A DNA stretch of 64,000 nt from Nemophila menziesii (Eukaryota > Streptophyta > Magnoliopsida > Boraginales > Hydrophyllaceae): contig JARWIR010000062.1 in the NCBI GenBank assembly GCA_029959085.1, positions 2,294,001 to 2,358,000 of the forward strand. The letters are read 5' to 3'. Both the position numbers and the translations under genes were made by a program. This document shows, in pieces, positions 13,001-24,408 of this stretch; position 1 is the stretch's first letter; every line of letters begins with the position of its first letter. A model generated the notes under the pieces. It made no database searches. It had not been told where the DNA came from and saw only the letters and a program-made list of their open reading frames with translations.

Positions 13001-13300
13001 AAAATTCATCACCCTCTACGTGTCCTTATCAATCATCGTTCCATTTCAGATTCCCATGATGAATCCATATTAAAAAACCTCTCTAACATCCATGAGTCTT
13101 GTCCAGGTCGAAGACAAAATTTGTTTGTTTTGGAGAGTAACAAAAAGAGTTACTCCGGAAATATAGTCCCTTAAGATATTTGAAAACCAAATAAACAAGT
13201 TTCTTGAGAAGCCGGAAACCAATAGATGATAGGAATTTTTATGCTCATTACTTCAAATTCTAAGAAAACCATTCGTCATTTCTATTCTATTGTCTTGATT
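13001..13300 (-). pseudogene. LINE ORF2 C-terminal fossil (segment D), U3, shortened
   Basis: Only the part equivalent to U2 6120-6361 survives here, after the ATCACCCTCTACGTGTCCTT end of D. The minus strand still spells remnants of the WMHHGNLN and GFRKFE blocks with several substitutions. The zinc-binding-like block and the stretch between have been lost by a deletion of about 0.55 kb. It is non-functional. Confidence 0.65.
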
Positions 13301-13367
13301 TAGCCGTAGGATTTCCAAAGAATCCTTTTATTTTGAACCAAAACTCACTAGAAACTCGGAACCATTC

Positions 13368-13375
13368 TCGATAAG
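13368..13375. other. Empty hAT MITE target site, U3
   Basis: The sequence CCATTCTCGATAAGTATGTT contains a single copy of the 8-bp target (TCGATAAG, one difference from TCGATAGG) with no element. Flanking D and E sequence is continuous. No excision footprint is seen. Confidence 0.85.
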
Positions 13376-14545
13376 TATGTTCCAAAGGCTTTAGGAAATT
13401 GAAAAATCAACATCAAATAATTAGAAATGGTTTGTAGGCTGAACTTAATAACTAGATCAAAATTAATGTATATCATTATCGCCTCTTTGCACATGGAAGA
13501 ATTGGAGTATTTAAGGCTAACTATGAAGAGTGAGTAATCTGTTAAGAGTAACTGAGATAGGCTCAAACACTCTCTATCAAGCTTAATCCTTTAACTATTA
13601 CCCTATCTATTTGAAAATAATAAGACCTAGTCGTTATTAGTTCATGAGACCGAAGAAAAATGAGAGTTGGATCTCTTATCACTGAGGCCACGTTGATATA
13701 ACGAATAATCTCTAATCATCGAGACTATATCGGACTTACGAAGAATCCCTAATTATCGATGATACGTTGGACAAATGCGTATTTTTGAGGAGAAAAATCA
13801 CACTAAATTTGAATACGAGAAGACTTCCACTATTAATTAACTTTGCAAGATCAACAATCATTTTTTGTACAATAATTAATTGATCAATTAGTTATCTCTA
13901 AAATATATCTTCAAAAATATGTCAACCCAAAAATATGATTGGATTAGTAAAACTCACAGTTCATTGTCTTTTCTTATTCTCCAAATAATATGGGAAATTA
14001 TATGATCTTGTACTGAATTTCCATCTATACTGAGGTGAAAAAGTAACTTGTTATATCTCAAAAAGATCCCTACAATTAGAATTAAGATTTGACAAGTCCC
14101 TTCGTCTTCTCTATTACTACAAAACTTAGAGACACATATAGCTTGACTAACAACAAAATAGGGCCCTAAAAAATCTTATCAACTAAAATATTTGAAACTA
14201 TGATACCATTGATGTAAACATAACTCAAAATTCAAGAAGTTTTAAGGCTTACTGGAAAAATATAGAAAAGATATAGTGTGTAAAGTAAATAATATAATTT
14301 CTTAGAAATAGATTGAGCTTGGAAATACATCATCAATGGTGAACCAATTTTTAATCCATTAAATACAAAATTTAAATAAGTAGCTGCCTAATAACTTAGA
14401 TCTACCTTGAAAAACAGTAATTGCTTAATGGTGTCATTCTAACCACAAAAACATTGAGTATCTACGAGAAATCTAGAGTTTTATAAAAAATATTTCCAAA
14501 CCCTAAAAAATATGATGCAAACATAATTAACCATGAATATATTGC

Positions 14546-17498
14546 TTCTTTCACAAGGAAGGATTTTTCAATTTCTTTTTTCCTATGAGTTCTTGTGAAG
14601 ATTGGGGAATGTGTTGTAATTACACCGAAAGGGTTAAATTTTTCTTTTATAAAATCTAAGATTTTTTTTAAATCCGTATGGTTTCAATGGCTTCGAAGAA
14701 TAATAAATACTCCTTTTCTCTAATGATAAAATTTGTTTTCAAAACCCTTTAGATCAAAATATGTGTTTCATCAAATTTTGGTATGAATTAAAAATATTAT
14801 ATATTTAATTAATTAAGATTGTTTGGCGAGCTTATTGGGTTCATTTGACAGGACCCCCTTTTAAGTCCATCCAAATTTTGCTTCTAAAACCTCATAAAAC
14901 CCTATATTACATTTTAAAAATAAAGCTCCGCCTATCACATTACCAAAACCCAGTGATTATAAACATATTTACACCTCTATAATTTATATTAATGAACCAT
15001 TTTGCTTCCTCTTCTTCTATAAAATATCATATACTTTATTTTCCTCCCCACCTTCTGAAAACAAAAGCAAACAATGTATGAACTAATTTCCACATATGAG
15101 GAACCGAAAATTCAAAAAACTTTAACCCATTTTGTTAGGACCTGACACATTTATATATGCTGAAGACAACTACTTGATTTATAATGGTGGAAATGATGGC
15201 GTATACATTGCAAAACCAATCATAGTAGTTTGTTTTTGGTCAAAGTTAAATAAAATAGTTGTATTAAATTCTAAGGAAACTATGACTACATAGGAGAAGC
15301 CAAAGAGACAATATTTTATACTTGGCTTAGTGTTTTGGGTAAATATAATCTATACCTATATATATTTCAATTTAAATGTTTTTTTGATATTTTTTTTATT
15401 TAATGTCATGTATATAAATTTGTCTTTGATGTATGTATGTATGTGTGTCTCAATTAATCTTGTCATTTTTTCAATTTCTAAACAGGTTATAGATGTTAGT
15501 ATTTGTATCATGGTATCAGTTTCTTGACTAGAACAATATTGATTCAAAAATGTTGTGAAAATATAGATAATTTATTAAAGAAGCAAAATTTTTGCAGTGG
15601 TGATGGATTTTATTATTTAAGTCAAAAGGATGGTTATATTTTAATTTTGAATTGAACAGGTGTGACATATAAGAATTAAGTGATTGATAAATTATGTACT
15701 TCTAGTATGTGTAGTGGTATACATTGAATTGATGTTAAATTTGAATTTTATTGTTAACAAGATGTACTAAGTTATACATTTTGAATGGAACTTTATGTTC
15801 CTCTCCAGATAGGAGAAGTTGACATTATATATACTATCATTGTTTACTATTATATTGATATGGAATTTGCATCCAAAGGAGATCTATTAGAAACATATGG
15901 TCTTTTTATTTATTTTATGCTTTATAAAATTTTGTTATTATTTTTTAATTCAATAAATTTAGACAGTTTGGTACTTTATGGAAATGTTCTTTTAAATTTT
16001 ATAGACCATTGTTTTATCTTTATTATACAATCGTGCCTCTATATTTGTGATAATCGATATGTAGATATTAGTTGATGTACTTGTAACATTCTTAGAAATA
16101 AATTGGATTTCGAGATCCATCATTTACGTATTAATATTTTTACAAATAAAATTATTTTTGTTTGGTTTTATGTTTTTTTATAAGACTATATAAATATGTT
16201 TTATCCTTGATAGTAAGATAAGGAAGAACAAAATCCATACACAATCATATAAATTTTGCTTAAATAATATTCTTTTATACTTTTGATAGGTTATTTGTTT
16301 CATGAAGAACTTTTATTATTCAAGTGAGTAGGTCGTCGGCCATTACATTTCAAATAAGTAAGGTTCTTCTGGTATACTATAAATTTGTTGATTTTAATAT
16401 AACTTCTTTTAGACTTTTCTCTCACATTTGCTATGATAATAAAATTAAATATGATGATTGACATTAATACAGTTAAATATGAAAGTTATGAAAGACGATT
16501 TTACTATCTTCACCATAAAAAATTAAGCTCTGAAGCTCCAGCTGGATTTGCTCGGGTGTCATTCCTTGATGAGTAGACGCGACCCCTAAATCCCATCCCA
16601 ATTCTGATTCTGATCCCTACGCTCAATGCTGAGAATGGAATTTTCTTTTGCTGCTCCGTTTATTTTCCTATCGAATTATAAACTTAAACTAGATGTAATG
16701 AAAAATGTTCAACGTTAGAGACTTTATAATAAAGAAGATTGTAAGAGGTTTGGCATGATGGGGATTTATATACAAATGGAGAACTTTATTTTCCTTACAC
16801 TCTAGTTTGACAATAGTTAATTATTGAGTCATTATGTATTTCTTTGTTAAAAAGATACCTTTCTTATGTATTTTTAGGAGGTGACGGGCTATTAAGTAAA
16901 TATGTTTAGTAAATTCTTTTTTATTTATAAATTCGAAGTAATAATAAGAATGGTTATATAATTAATGGTAATATTTTAGTCTTTTATACATTAAATTTAG
17001 TCTGATATATCTCTTTTTTCCAATTTAGTCCCTCGTTTTCATTAAAATTTCAAGATTATTTCACCATGTTTTTAAGATGTCCTACTCTTAGTCCCTCTTA
17101 TTTAAACGAGAGAGAATTTTAACATTTAAATATGATTGAAGTTTGCATTCTTTAATTTGAATTTCCTATGTCACCATTGTTCGGATTGTATGCCTAAAAC
17201 GACGACTTTTCACATTGAAAGAATAAATATAAGGGTAATATGTTCATACTTAAAATCATGTGTACTAGATGCAAATGATAATCACATATAATGACATAGT
17301 ATAAGGTCAACTGATGTTCAAAATGTAAGACAACTTCCACTAAGCAACAAGATTAATGGGATTTTGCATCCAGGGATTAAGCAACAACAATATCAACCAT
17401 ATGCCATCTTCTAGCTTGACCATTAAAATGTCAACCCTATGTCTTCTACTATATTGAAAACTAGGAATAATTTAACTTGCAACACCAACAACATCGAC
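14546..17498. repeat. Unit U4, segments A, B and C
   Basis: This copy is closest to U1. Both share CCTGACA at the start of the main frame, the 52-bp extra stretch with TTGTATCATGGTATCAG, and many single-base variants. Homology to the unit ends at about 17498 (CAACACCAACAACATCGACA), where other units continue with TGACAACTAGGATTT. D, MITE and E do not follow; foreign DNA does. Confidence 0.9.
15074..15675 (+). pseudogene. Segment-A gene fossil, U4 copy
   Basis: The ATG at 15074 (MYELIS) leads into the conserved region (LGPDTFIYAEDNYLIYNGGN, DGVYIAKPIIVV). A TAG interrupts the frame where sister units read CAG or CAT (ACTACATAGGAGAAGCC near 15287). The donor-like TTTTGGGTAAATATA, the extra 52 bp and the second frame (SGDG and QKDGYILILN types) follow. 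The usual stop at the end of the second frame is altered (GTGACATATAAG). Dead, family unknown, clearly the sister of the U1 copy. Confidence 0.5.
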
Positions 17499-17639
17499 AT
17501 GGATGATGTTGGAGCATTCCATGATTCAGTTACATGGTTGGATGATCCTTAAGACAATGTACCAACAAATGCAACATTTATGAAGTTTGGTTCATACAAA
17601 ACTTGTGGCACATATTTTAAATTTTTTAATGTTGAGTAA
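17499..17639 (+). pseudogene. Short coding-like fragment of unknown family
   Basis: Beginning exactly where unit homology ends, one frame reads MDDVGAFHDSVTWLDDP, an in-frame TAA at 17550-17552, then DNVPTNATFMKFGSYKTCG and TYFKFFNVE before TAA at 17637-17639. The composition (W, C, charged residues) is protein-like and unlike the AT-rich surroundings. I do not recognise it. A piece of a transposon protein is possible given the company it keeps. Confidence 0.3.
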
Positions 17640-18478
17640 CATATGTATAATTTTACAAGGGTGTATGTAAATGATTACAATTATTAACTAGTATTGGTAA
17701 AAGTATTTTTTTTTCATTTTTCACAACTTTTTTTCTTCTGAGTATGCACATGATATTTATGTGCTACTTAAACAATGCACAATTTGAATGACTACACGAA
17801 GTGGATGAATAATAACATATTTGAGAAGTAAATATAAATAATAAACAGAAATTATATTTACTTGTTGAATCAAAAGATAAAAATCATAAACATATGAAAG
17901 ATCATAAATGTTGTTTTCTTGATTATTTGTGTAAGCTTTTCTATCGTTGAATACTTTCTTATCAAACAAGGAGCCTTTTTCTTTTTATTTTTCGGGATTG
18001 TTAAGTATCATAATTGTAAATAAATTCGTGACCTTGAGTTTTGTAGTTCTTTGGTTTCAGTAATAGCCGAATCATGTTTGTGAAGTTTCTCTTCTACCTT
18101 ATCAGTATATATAATCTCATTCACATACATCTTTTCAAGTATAACTCCAAACTCACTTATTTCTCTCTTTATTCTTTTATTTTTCTCATAAATCTCTTGT
18201 TAATTAATCTTTATTTATTTAATAAAAAAAATTATATTTTAAAACAAAAACCTTAAATCACTCCCTTATTTCTCTCATTATTATTTTATTCTTCTCATAA
18301 ATCTCTTAAGATTTTATATATTTTTTTATTTTCACATTTGTTATATCTATATAAAAACCAATTTGGTCTTTTAAAAGAAATTTTTTTAAATTGGGAATAT
18401 AGGAGCAGTGTATTACCCTACACGATTTTTCAAAAAGCCAATAATAAAAATAATATTGAAATATATGGTGGAGTTAAA

Positions 18479-18532
<54 letters not shown>

Positions 18533-18690
18533 TTGAAACACTTAAGAACAATTGGGCAAATACGATTTGGACCTTTACAACATAATTACAACATATGGAT
18601 TGTTTGATAATACTTTAATAGCGGAATGAAGTATATTTTATATTTAAAAAATATCAATAAAAGTTGCATTATTGATTATAAATACCTTAA
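17640..18690. other. AT-rich unassigned DNA, not part of the unit
   Basis: This stretch does not match any tandem unit. It holds poly-T tracts, a doubled TTATTTCTCTCTTTATTCTT-like phrase (about 18158 and 18266) and one trinucleotide microsatellite. No gene-like frame stands out. Confidence 0.7.
18479..18531. repeat. (AAT)n microsatellite
   Basis: About 17 uninterrupted TAA/AAT units. The poly-Asn reading it creates is an artefact of the repeat. Confidence 0.95.
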
Positions 18691-18694
18691 CATT

Positions 18695-19551
18695 AAATTT
18701 ACCCTTAACCTTAACCTTAACCTTAACCCAATCCCAAACCCAAAACTAAATTCCAAACCATAACCTTAACCTTAACCTTAACCTTAACCTTAATCTTAAC
18801 CTTAATCGTAACCTTAACCTTAACCTTAAACTTAAACTAAACCCAAACCTTAACCTTAACCTTAACCTTAACCTTAACCTTAACCTTAACCTCAACCTTA
18901 ACCTTAACCTTAACCTTAACCTTAACCTTAACCTTAACCTTAACCTTAACCTTAACCTTAACCTTAACCTTAACATTAACCTTAACATTAACCCTAACCT
19001 TAACCTTAACCTTAAACTTACACTTAACCTTAACCTTTAACTTCATGTTTAACTTTACCTTTACCCTTACCTTTACCCTTACCTTTACCTTTACCTTTAC
19101 CTTAACTTTAACGTTAACCATGACCTTAACCTTAACCTTAACCTTAACCTTAACCTTAACTTTAACCTTAACCTTAACCTTAACCTTAACCTTGACCTTT
19201 ACCTTGACCTTAACCTTAACCTTGACCTTAAACTTAAACTATACCTTAACCTTAACCTTAATCTTGACCTTAACCTTGACCTTAACCTTAACCTTAACCT
19301 TAAACTTAAACCATACCTTAACCTTAACCCTCAACCTATTATCCATAACCTTAACCACTTAATTATTAACCTTATTCTTAACCTTATCCTTAGCCTTAAC
19401 CTAACCCTGACCAAAAACTTAACCTTAACCTAAAACTTATCCTTAACATTAACCTTAATCTTAAACTTAACATTAAACTTAACCTTAAACTTAAACCTTA
19501 AACCTTACATCTTAAACCTTGAACCCTAATCTTCATCATCACCTTGACCTT
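18695..19551. repeat. (CCTTAA)n hexamer satellite, left block
   Basis: The period is six (CCTTAA on the plus strand, TTAAGG on the minus). There are perfect runs of about 45 bp and then about 78 bp between 18846 and 18973, with decayed variants (CCTTTA, CCTTGA, CATTAA, CTTAAA) on either side. Because six is a multiple of three, all frames stay open and give dipeptide-repeat frames that are not genes. It resembles a telomeric repeat in form but is not the common plant TTTAGGG unit. Confidence 0.95.
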
Positions 19552-20165
19552 AACTTTAATCTTCATAGTTGGCACAACTCGGGTAATACTTGGGAGGGAA
19601 GGCTTGATTTTATGCTTAAGTTTGATGGTAACACCTTAAAAGATACCATATCAAATATTACTTTCCTTAGCTTTCTTTATTGTATTTGGGATGTGAGGAA
19701 TAAAAAAGAGTTTAAGAAGATGCATCCTAAATATGAGGATATTGTGAAAATAGTTGTGAAAGATGTTCAATACACACTTTGGAATAGAAATTTATTTAAG
19801 AGGAGTGTTGAGAATATGAGATTGATAGCAAGATGGAAGCTACATGGAGTACTTAAGGGAGGAGAACAAGAAGATCAAGAAAGATAGCTTGGAGCTTGGA
19901 CCTAGTATAAGTCTTTATCAATTGTTGTATAGGGTTAATTTCCTAGCAATAGTTGTATAGGGTGCTTTTACTTTGATTTATTTTTCTAGCAATGGTTATA
20001 TAGGTTGTCTTGCAAGTTGATAGGTTTACTTTCTAGTAAATGTTGTATAGGGTTTGTTTTCCTAGCCATGCTTGTTTTTGAGTCAAAAACAAGTAGGGGT
20101 TTGATTTGTACTTGTCATTTTGTGGATATAAAATGGTAGGTTTGATAAAAAAAAACTTTAATCTT
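19552..20165 (+). mobile_element. 5'-truncated L1-type LINE insertion with 12-bp TSD
   Basis: The inserted body is 19564-20153, lying inside the hexamer satellite. AACTTTAATCTT occurs at 19552-19563 and again at 20154-20165 just after an A tract (20147-20155), the layout made by target-primed reverse transcription. The body holds the end of ORF2, a 3' untranslated region of about 260 bp with repeated TTGTATAGGGT phrases, and the tail TTTGATAAAAAAAA. The last bases of the tail and the first of the duplication cannot be separated. Everything 5' of the ORF2 end was lost at insertion. Confidence 0.9.
19564..19887 (+). pseudogene. LINE ORF2 C-terminus (partial)
   Basis: An open frame of 107 codons from the truncation point to TAG. 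It includes NTWEGRLDFMLKFDGNTLK and FLYCIWDVRNKKEFKK, then charged helical sequence to GGEQEDQER. The layout (a W-rich start, GNTLK, then IWxxRNxxxF) is that of the extreme C-terminus of plant L1 ORF2, after the zinc-binding domain. No stop breaks it, so the insertion is probably younger than the LINE fossils in segment D. Without the endonuclease and reverse transcriptase domains it has no activity of its own. Confidence 0.75.
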
Positions 20166-20830
20166 AATCCTTAACCTTTAACCATTAACCTGAAACCTTA
20201 CACCTTAAACCTTAAACCTTGATCCTTAAACCTTGACCTTGAACCTTAAACCTTACAGCCTTATCTTCATCTTCACTTTAACCTTAACTTTAACCTTAAC
20301 CCTTAAACCTTAAACCTTAAATCTCAAGCCTTAACCTTTACCTTCACCTTCATCTTAAGTTTAACCTAAATCTTAACCAAAACCTTAACCAAAACCTTAG
20401 CATTGAAGTTAAAATGTAACCTTAATCTTGAACCTTGAACCTTGAACCTTGAACCTTAAACCATAAACCTCAAACATTAACTTTCATCTTAATTGTAACC
20501 TTAACCGTAACCTTAAACAAATGAAGAATCATCGCGCTAATATTCGACCTTAAACCTGGAATTTTGTTAAACCTTGAACGTTTAATCTCAAACCTTAACT
20601 ATAACTTAACCTTATTAAAATTAAATTTAACCTTAACCTTGACTTAAAATTTAACCTTAACCCTTAACTTTAACCTTAACTTTAACCTTATCCTTAACCT
20701 TGACCTAAACCTTAACCCTAACCTTAACCTTAAACTCAACATTAACCTTAACCTTAACCTAACCTTCTTCTTTATGAGCAACAAAAGAAAAACCTTAACC
20801 CTAACTTTAACCTTGACCGTCACCCTTGTA
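20166..20830. repeat. (CCTTAA)n hexamer satellite, right block (degenerate)
   Basis: It continues the array beyond the LINE insertion with CCTTAA, CCTTGAA, CCTTAAA and AAACCTTAAC variants. Many units are seven rather than six bases. It is more decayed than the left block. It ends near ACCTTAACCCTAACTTTAAC at about 20791-20812. Confidence 0.9.
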
Positions 20831-20883
20831 ACCTGTATTCGACTTCTGTTAACATCACAAATTTTTTCTTCAGTGTCTTCAGA

Positions 20884-21279
20884 CACGGGTTTTACCTAGT
20901 ATATATATTGAAATATAAGTTCTTTTATACACGACAGTTTAAAATCGCCATTCAGTACAATTATTAATATTTTTAATTTAATTAATGTATGAAATGGTGG
21001 ATCCTATAATATATAAAGGCGGTAGTTTAGAATTACCGCCTATACACAGTAAATAATAGACAAATACAAATATACATAGGCGGAAATTTTGAGATAATTG
21101 TCGTTAATGCGAGGTCAAATAGGCGGCAGTTTTCATTGTGCCATCTTCACATAGGCTTGAGCTTCATAGACGGCACTTTTTGCGGCAATAAGCTAACTCC
21201 CGCCTTTCAATACAGATCACTTATAGACTCCCATCTTTGACCCTAAAAATTGCCGCAAATACTCTAATTTTTAGTAGTG
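20884..21279 (-). mobile_element. Right terminal region of a CACTA (En/Spm) element
   Basis: The plus strand ends TCTAATTTTTAGTAGTG at 21279; read on the minus strand this is CACTACTAAAAATTAGA, the CACTA terminal signature. Internal to it are repeated GGCGG/CCGCC motifs in both orientations, including an inverted repeat AGGCGGTA ... TACCGCCT (21017-21041), the sort of subterminal repeats these elements carry. The flank TAA (21280-21282) would be one copy of the 3-bp target duplication. I find no matching left end in the window, so it is a partial element. The left limit is approximate. Confidence 0.75.
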
Positions 21280-22589
21280 TAAATATGTGGATTAGATATT
21301 TATAAAGTTAAATTTGAATTTTTTTAAAGATGATCTGGCTATCTTCACCATCAACGATTAAGATCTGAAGGTCCAGCTGGATTTGCTCGGGTTTCATTCC
21401 TTGATGAGTAGATGCGGCCATTAAAGCCCAACCCAAATCTGATTCTGATCCCTACGCTTAACGCTGATAATGGAATTTGCTTTTGCTGCTCCATTCGTTT
21501 TCCTATCGATTATAAATTTAAACAAGATGTAATGAAAAATGTTCAATGTCAGAGTCGTTATGAAAAAGAGGCTTGTAAGAGGTGTGGCCAGATGGGGATA
21601 TATATACAAATGGCTCTCACTGGGTGGGTGAAAACTTTATCTGCATTACACTCTAGTTTGACCATAGTTATTTATTGAGTCATTATGTGTTTCTTTGTTA
21701 AAAAGAGACTTTTCATATGTCCTTTTTATTTATAAAGTCGAAGTAATATTAAGAATGTATATGTAACCAATGGTAATACTTTAGTCTTTTATTCGTTAAA
21801 TTTAGTTAGAGTGATATATCTCTTTTTTCCAATTTAGTCCCTTATTGTCACTAAAATTTCAAGGTTATTTCACCATGTTTTTAAGGTGTCGCACTCTTAG
21901 TCCCCCCGGTTTAAACGGGAGAGAATTTTAACATTTAAATATGCTTGAAGTTAGCATTTTTTTCATTTGAATTTCCTATATTAACATTGTTCGAATTGTA
22001 TGACTAAAACGATGACTTTTCACATTGAAAGAATGAATATAAAGGTAATATGGTAATAATTAAAATCATGTGTACTAGATGCAAATGATAATCACATATA
22101 ATGACATAGTGTAAGGCCAACTGATGTTCGAAATATAAGACAGCTTCCACCAAATAACAAGACCAATGGAATTTTGCATCCACAGATTAAGCAACAACAA
22201 TATCGACCACTTGCCATCTTCTAGCTTGACCACTAAAATGTCAACCCTATGCCTTCTAATATTGACAACTAGGAATAATGTAACTTGCAACACCAACAAC
22301 TTCGACATTGACAACTAGGATTTGTAGTCAGGATCAGAAGGGATTTGGCATTTTGCAATTTGAAACGGATATGCCGAAGTTATGTTAATTACTGCTACCG
22401 TAGTTTGAACTAGGATTCTACTTAGGAAAAAAGGATTGGGTTATTCGAACCTAATTAGTGAGCCCATGGAAGCCCTAATTTGTTTTTAAGTCTATATATA
22501 CCATCAAATATCATAAGCGAATCATTTTTGGCCAGAATTTGAGCTCCCTTTATTCATTCGAGAAGAGAAGGGGCATATGTAGCAAAGAG

Positions 22590-23440
22590 AGGAGGAAGAA
22601 GAAGAATTACATCACCCTGTACGTGTCCTTCCTTGTTAGTTTTAAGAAACCAAGACTCAAAACTACCCTCATCATCACAAACCTTCATAGTTTTGGGACA
22701 TGAAAGAAAGATATATTTCATCATTTCTTATAGGAGGTTATAAAAGTCTTATCTTTGAGTGAAGGAGAATTACGCATTATAAAATATAAATCCAATCCAA
22801 ATATTATCATTACAACACTTAAATATAAAAAAAAAGTTTTTATGGGTATTTTAGCAACCCAAATTGTTATTCAAAACGAAGGATATGTAGGGATGTTGGA
22901 TGATAAAGGTTTAGTTAATTTTTTAGTTTTAAGGGACTAATAACTTGATAGCTTGAATTTGTCTTATAGCTCCCTTTAGTTGAATGAGATGAAATAATAT
23001 TATCTTCCTCCTCCAAAGAATGGAACGAGATACGGACAATGAATTTTGCTGCAGGTGAAACACTTTTAAAATAAGCTTAGTAGTTCTACCTAATACATTA
23101 GCACATAGGAATTCCCAAACTTTTGAACATTTTCATAATCTTGTAATTTGATCAGGATATGAGCCGATATTCATTTGTCACTCCAATTAATAATCATCGT
23201 TCCATTCAAATTCCTATGATGCATCCATATTTAAAAACCTCCTCTAACGACCATGAATCTTGTCATGGTCGAAGAAAAAATTTCTTTGTTTTAGAGAGTA
23301 TCAGAAAGAGTTATTCGGGAAACATAGTCCCTTAAGATATTTGAAAACCAAATAAACAAGTTTCTTGAGAAGCCGCAAAGCAATAGATGGTAGGATTGTT
23401 ATTTTCATTACTTCGAATTTTCGGAAACCCATTCCTCAAT
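22590..23440 (-). pseudogene. LINE ORF2 C-terminal fossil (segment D), U5
   Basis: Same order of minus-strand blocks as in U2: GFRKFE-type (about 23425-23230), WMHHGNLN / DKWI-type (about 23225-23040), then the zinc-binding-like block near 22710-22620. The decay is heavier than in U2, with extra stops, so no single block gives a long open frame. Confidence 0.65.
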
Positions 23441-23531
23441 TCTATTTTATTGTCTTGATTTAGCCGTAGGATTTCTAAAGAATCCTTTTATTTTGACCCA
23501 AAACTCAACAGAAACTCGCCACCATTCTCGA

Positions 23532-23906
23532 TAGGGATGTAAACGAATCGAGTCAAGCCGAATATTAGATGTGCAAGCTTGTCTGGTAAGATTTACGAGT
23601 TGAGTCGAGCCAAAATCAAATTTTAACGAGTCTATCCGACCTCAAATTTTAAAGCTTGTTAACATATCGAACGATACTTTTCTCTAGTCGATCTCGAGTT
23701 ATTAACGAATAATTTGTTTTTGTATAGGTTTAACAATATATTTATTGATAACGAATGAGCTCGAGCGCACGCATTTTTTTAACGAACACGTTCGAACAAA
23801 ATTTCTTGTTCGTTTGTATAAAAGAACGGGTTTGAATGAGCTTTTTACCGAGCCGAGCTCGAGTTGCTCGCGAGCGGCTTGGTTCGTTTACAGCCCCATC
23901 GATATG
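23532..23906. mobile_element. hAT-type MITE, U5
   Basis: The element runs from TAGGGATGTAAACGAATCG (23532) to GGTTCGTTTACAGCCCCA (23898), 367 bp with internal deletions. The right target copy is TCGATATG (23899-23906). The left target copy and the element end have fused (CTCGATAGGGATG), with about 4 bases lost. Confidence 0.88.
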
Positions 23907-24192
23907 TATGTTCCAAAGGCTTTAGGAAATTGAAAGATAAACATCAAATGATTAGAAATGGTTTGGAGCTGAACCTAATACCTAGTTCAAAATTGTGTAT
24001 TACATTATAGCTTCTTCATGCATGTAAGATTCAGAGTATTTAAGGCTAACCATGAAAAGTGAGTAATCCGTGAAGAGTAAATTAGATAGGCTCAAACACT
24101 CTCTATCAAGCTTAATCCTTTAAATATTACCCTATTTATTAGAAAATTAATAAGACATAGTTGTGCTTAGTTCATGAGGCAGAAAAAATTGA

Positions 24193-24408
24193 GAGATGGA
24201 TCTCTTATCACTGAGGCCACATTTTTATAACGAATAATCTCTAATTACCGAGACTACATTGGACTTAAGAAGAATCCCTAATTATCGAAGATAAGTTGGA
24301 GAGATGGATCTCTTATCACTGAGGCCACATATTTATAACGAATAATCTCTAATTACCGAGACTACATTGGACTTACGAAGAATCCCTAATTATCGAAGAT
24401 AAGTTGGA
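24193..24408. repeat. 108-bp tandem duplication in U5 segment E
   Basis: 24193-24300 and 24301-24408 are near-identical copies beginning GAGATGGATCTCTTATCACT and ending GAAGATAAGTTGGA. Other units carry this stretch once. Confidence 0.95.

Larger units (their letters stand above)
8024..14545. repeat. Unit U3, with a replaced middle and no MITE
   Basis: A, B and C are normal to about 11210. At the start of D the sequence jumps back into A-type sequence (11213-11330), then into diverged or unique DNA (11331-13000). It re-enters D at 13001 with an internal deletion joining CTACGTGTCCTT to ATCAATCATCGTTCC. The MITE target at 13368-13375 is empty, and E follows normally to 14545. The unit is 6.5 kb long. 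Confidence 0.88.

Noticed and set aside
18746..19362. Open frames of Leu-Arg, Lys-Val and Thr-Leu dipeptide repeats on both strands
   Set aside because: They are forced by the six-base period of the CCTTAA array, which keeps all frames open; no start context or non-repeat domain supports a gene.
18695..20830. A true telomere or telomere fusion point
   Set aside because: The unit is CCTTAA and not CCCTAAA, variants are frequent, the block is internal, and no head-to-head arrangement is seen. Kept only as a satellite of interest.
21412..21678. Plus-strand frame in segment B (CKRCGRMGIYIQMALTGWVK type) as a zinc-finger gene
   Set aside because: Only two cysteines in CxxC and no partner pair; the frame is short and overlaps the better minus-strand stretch. 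Recurs in all units as part of the repeat.
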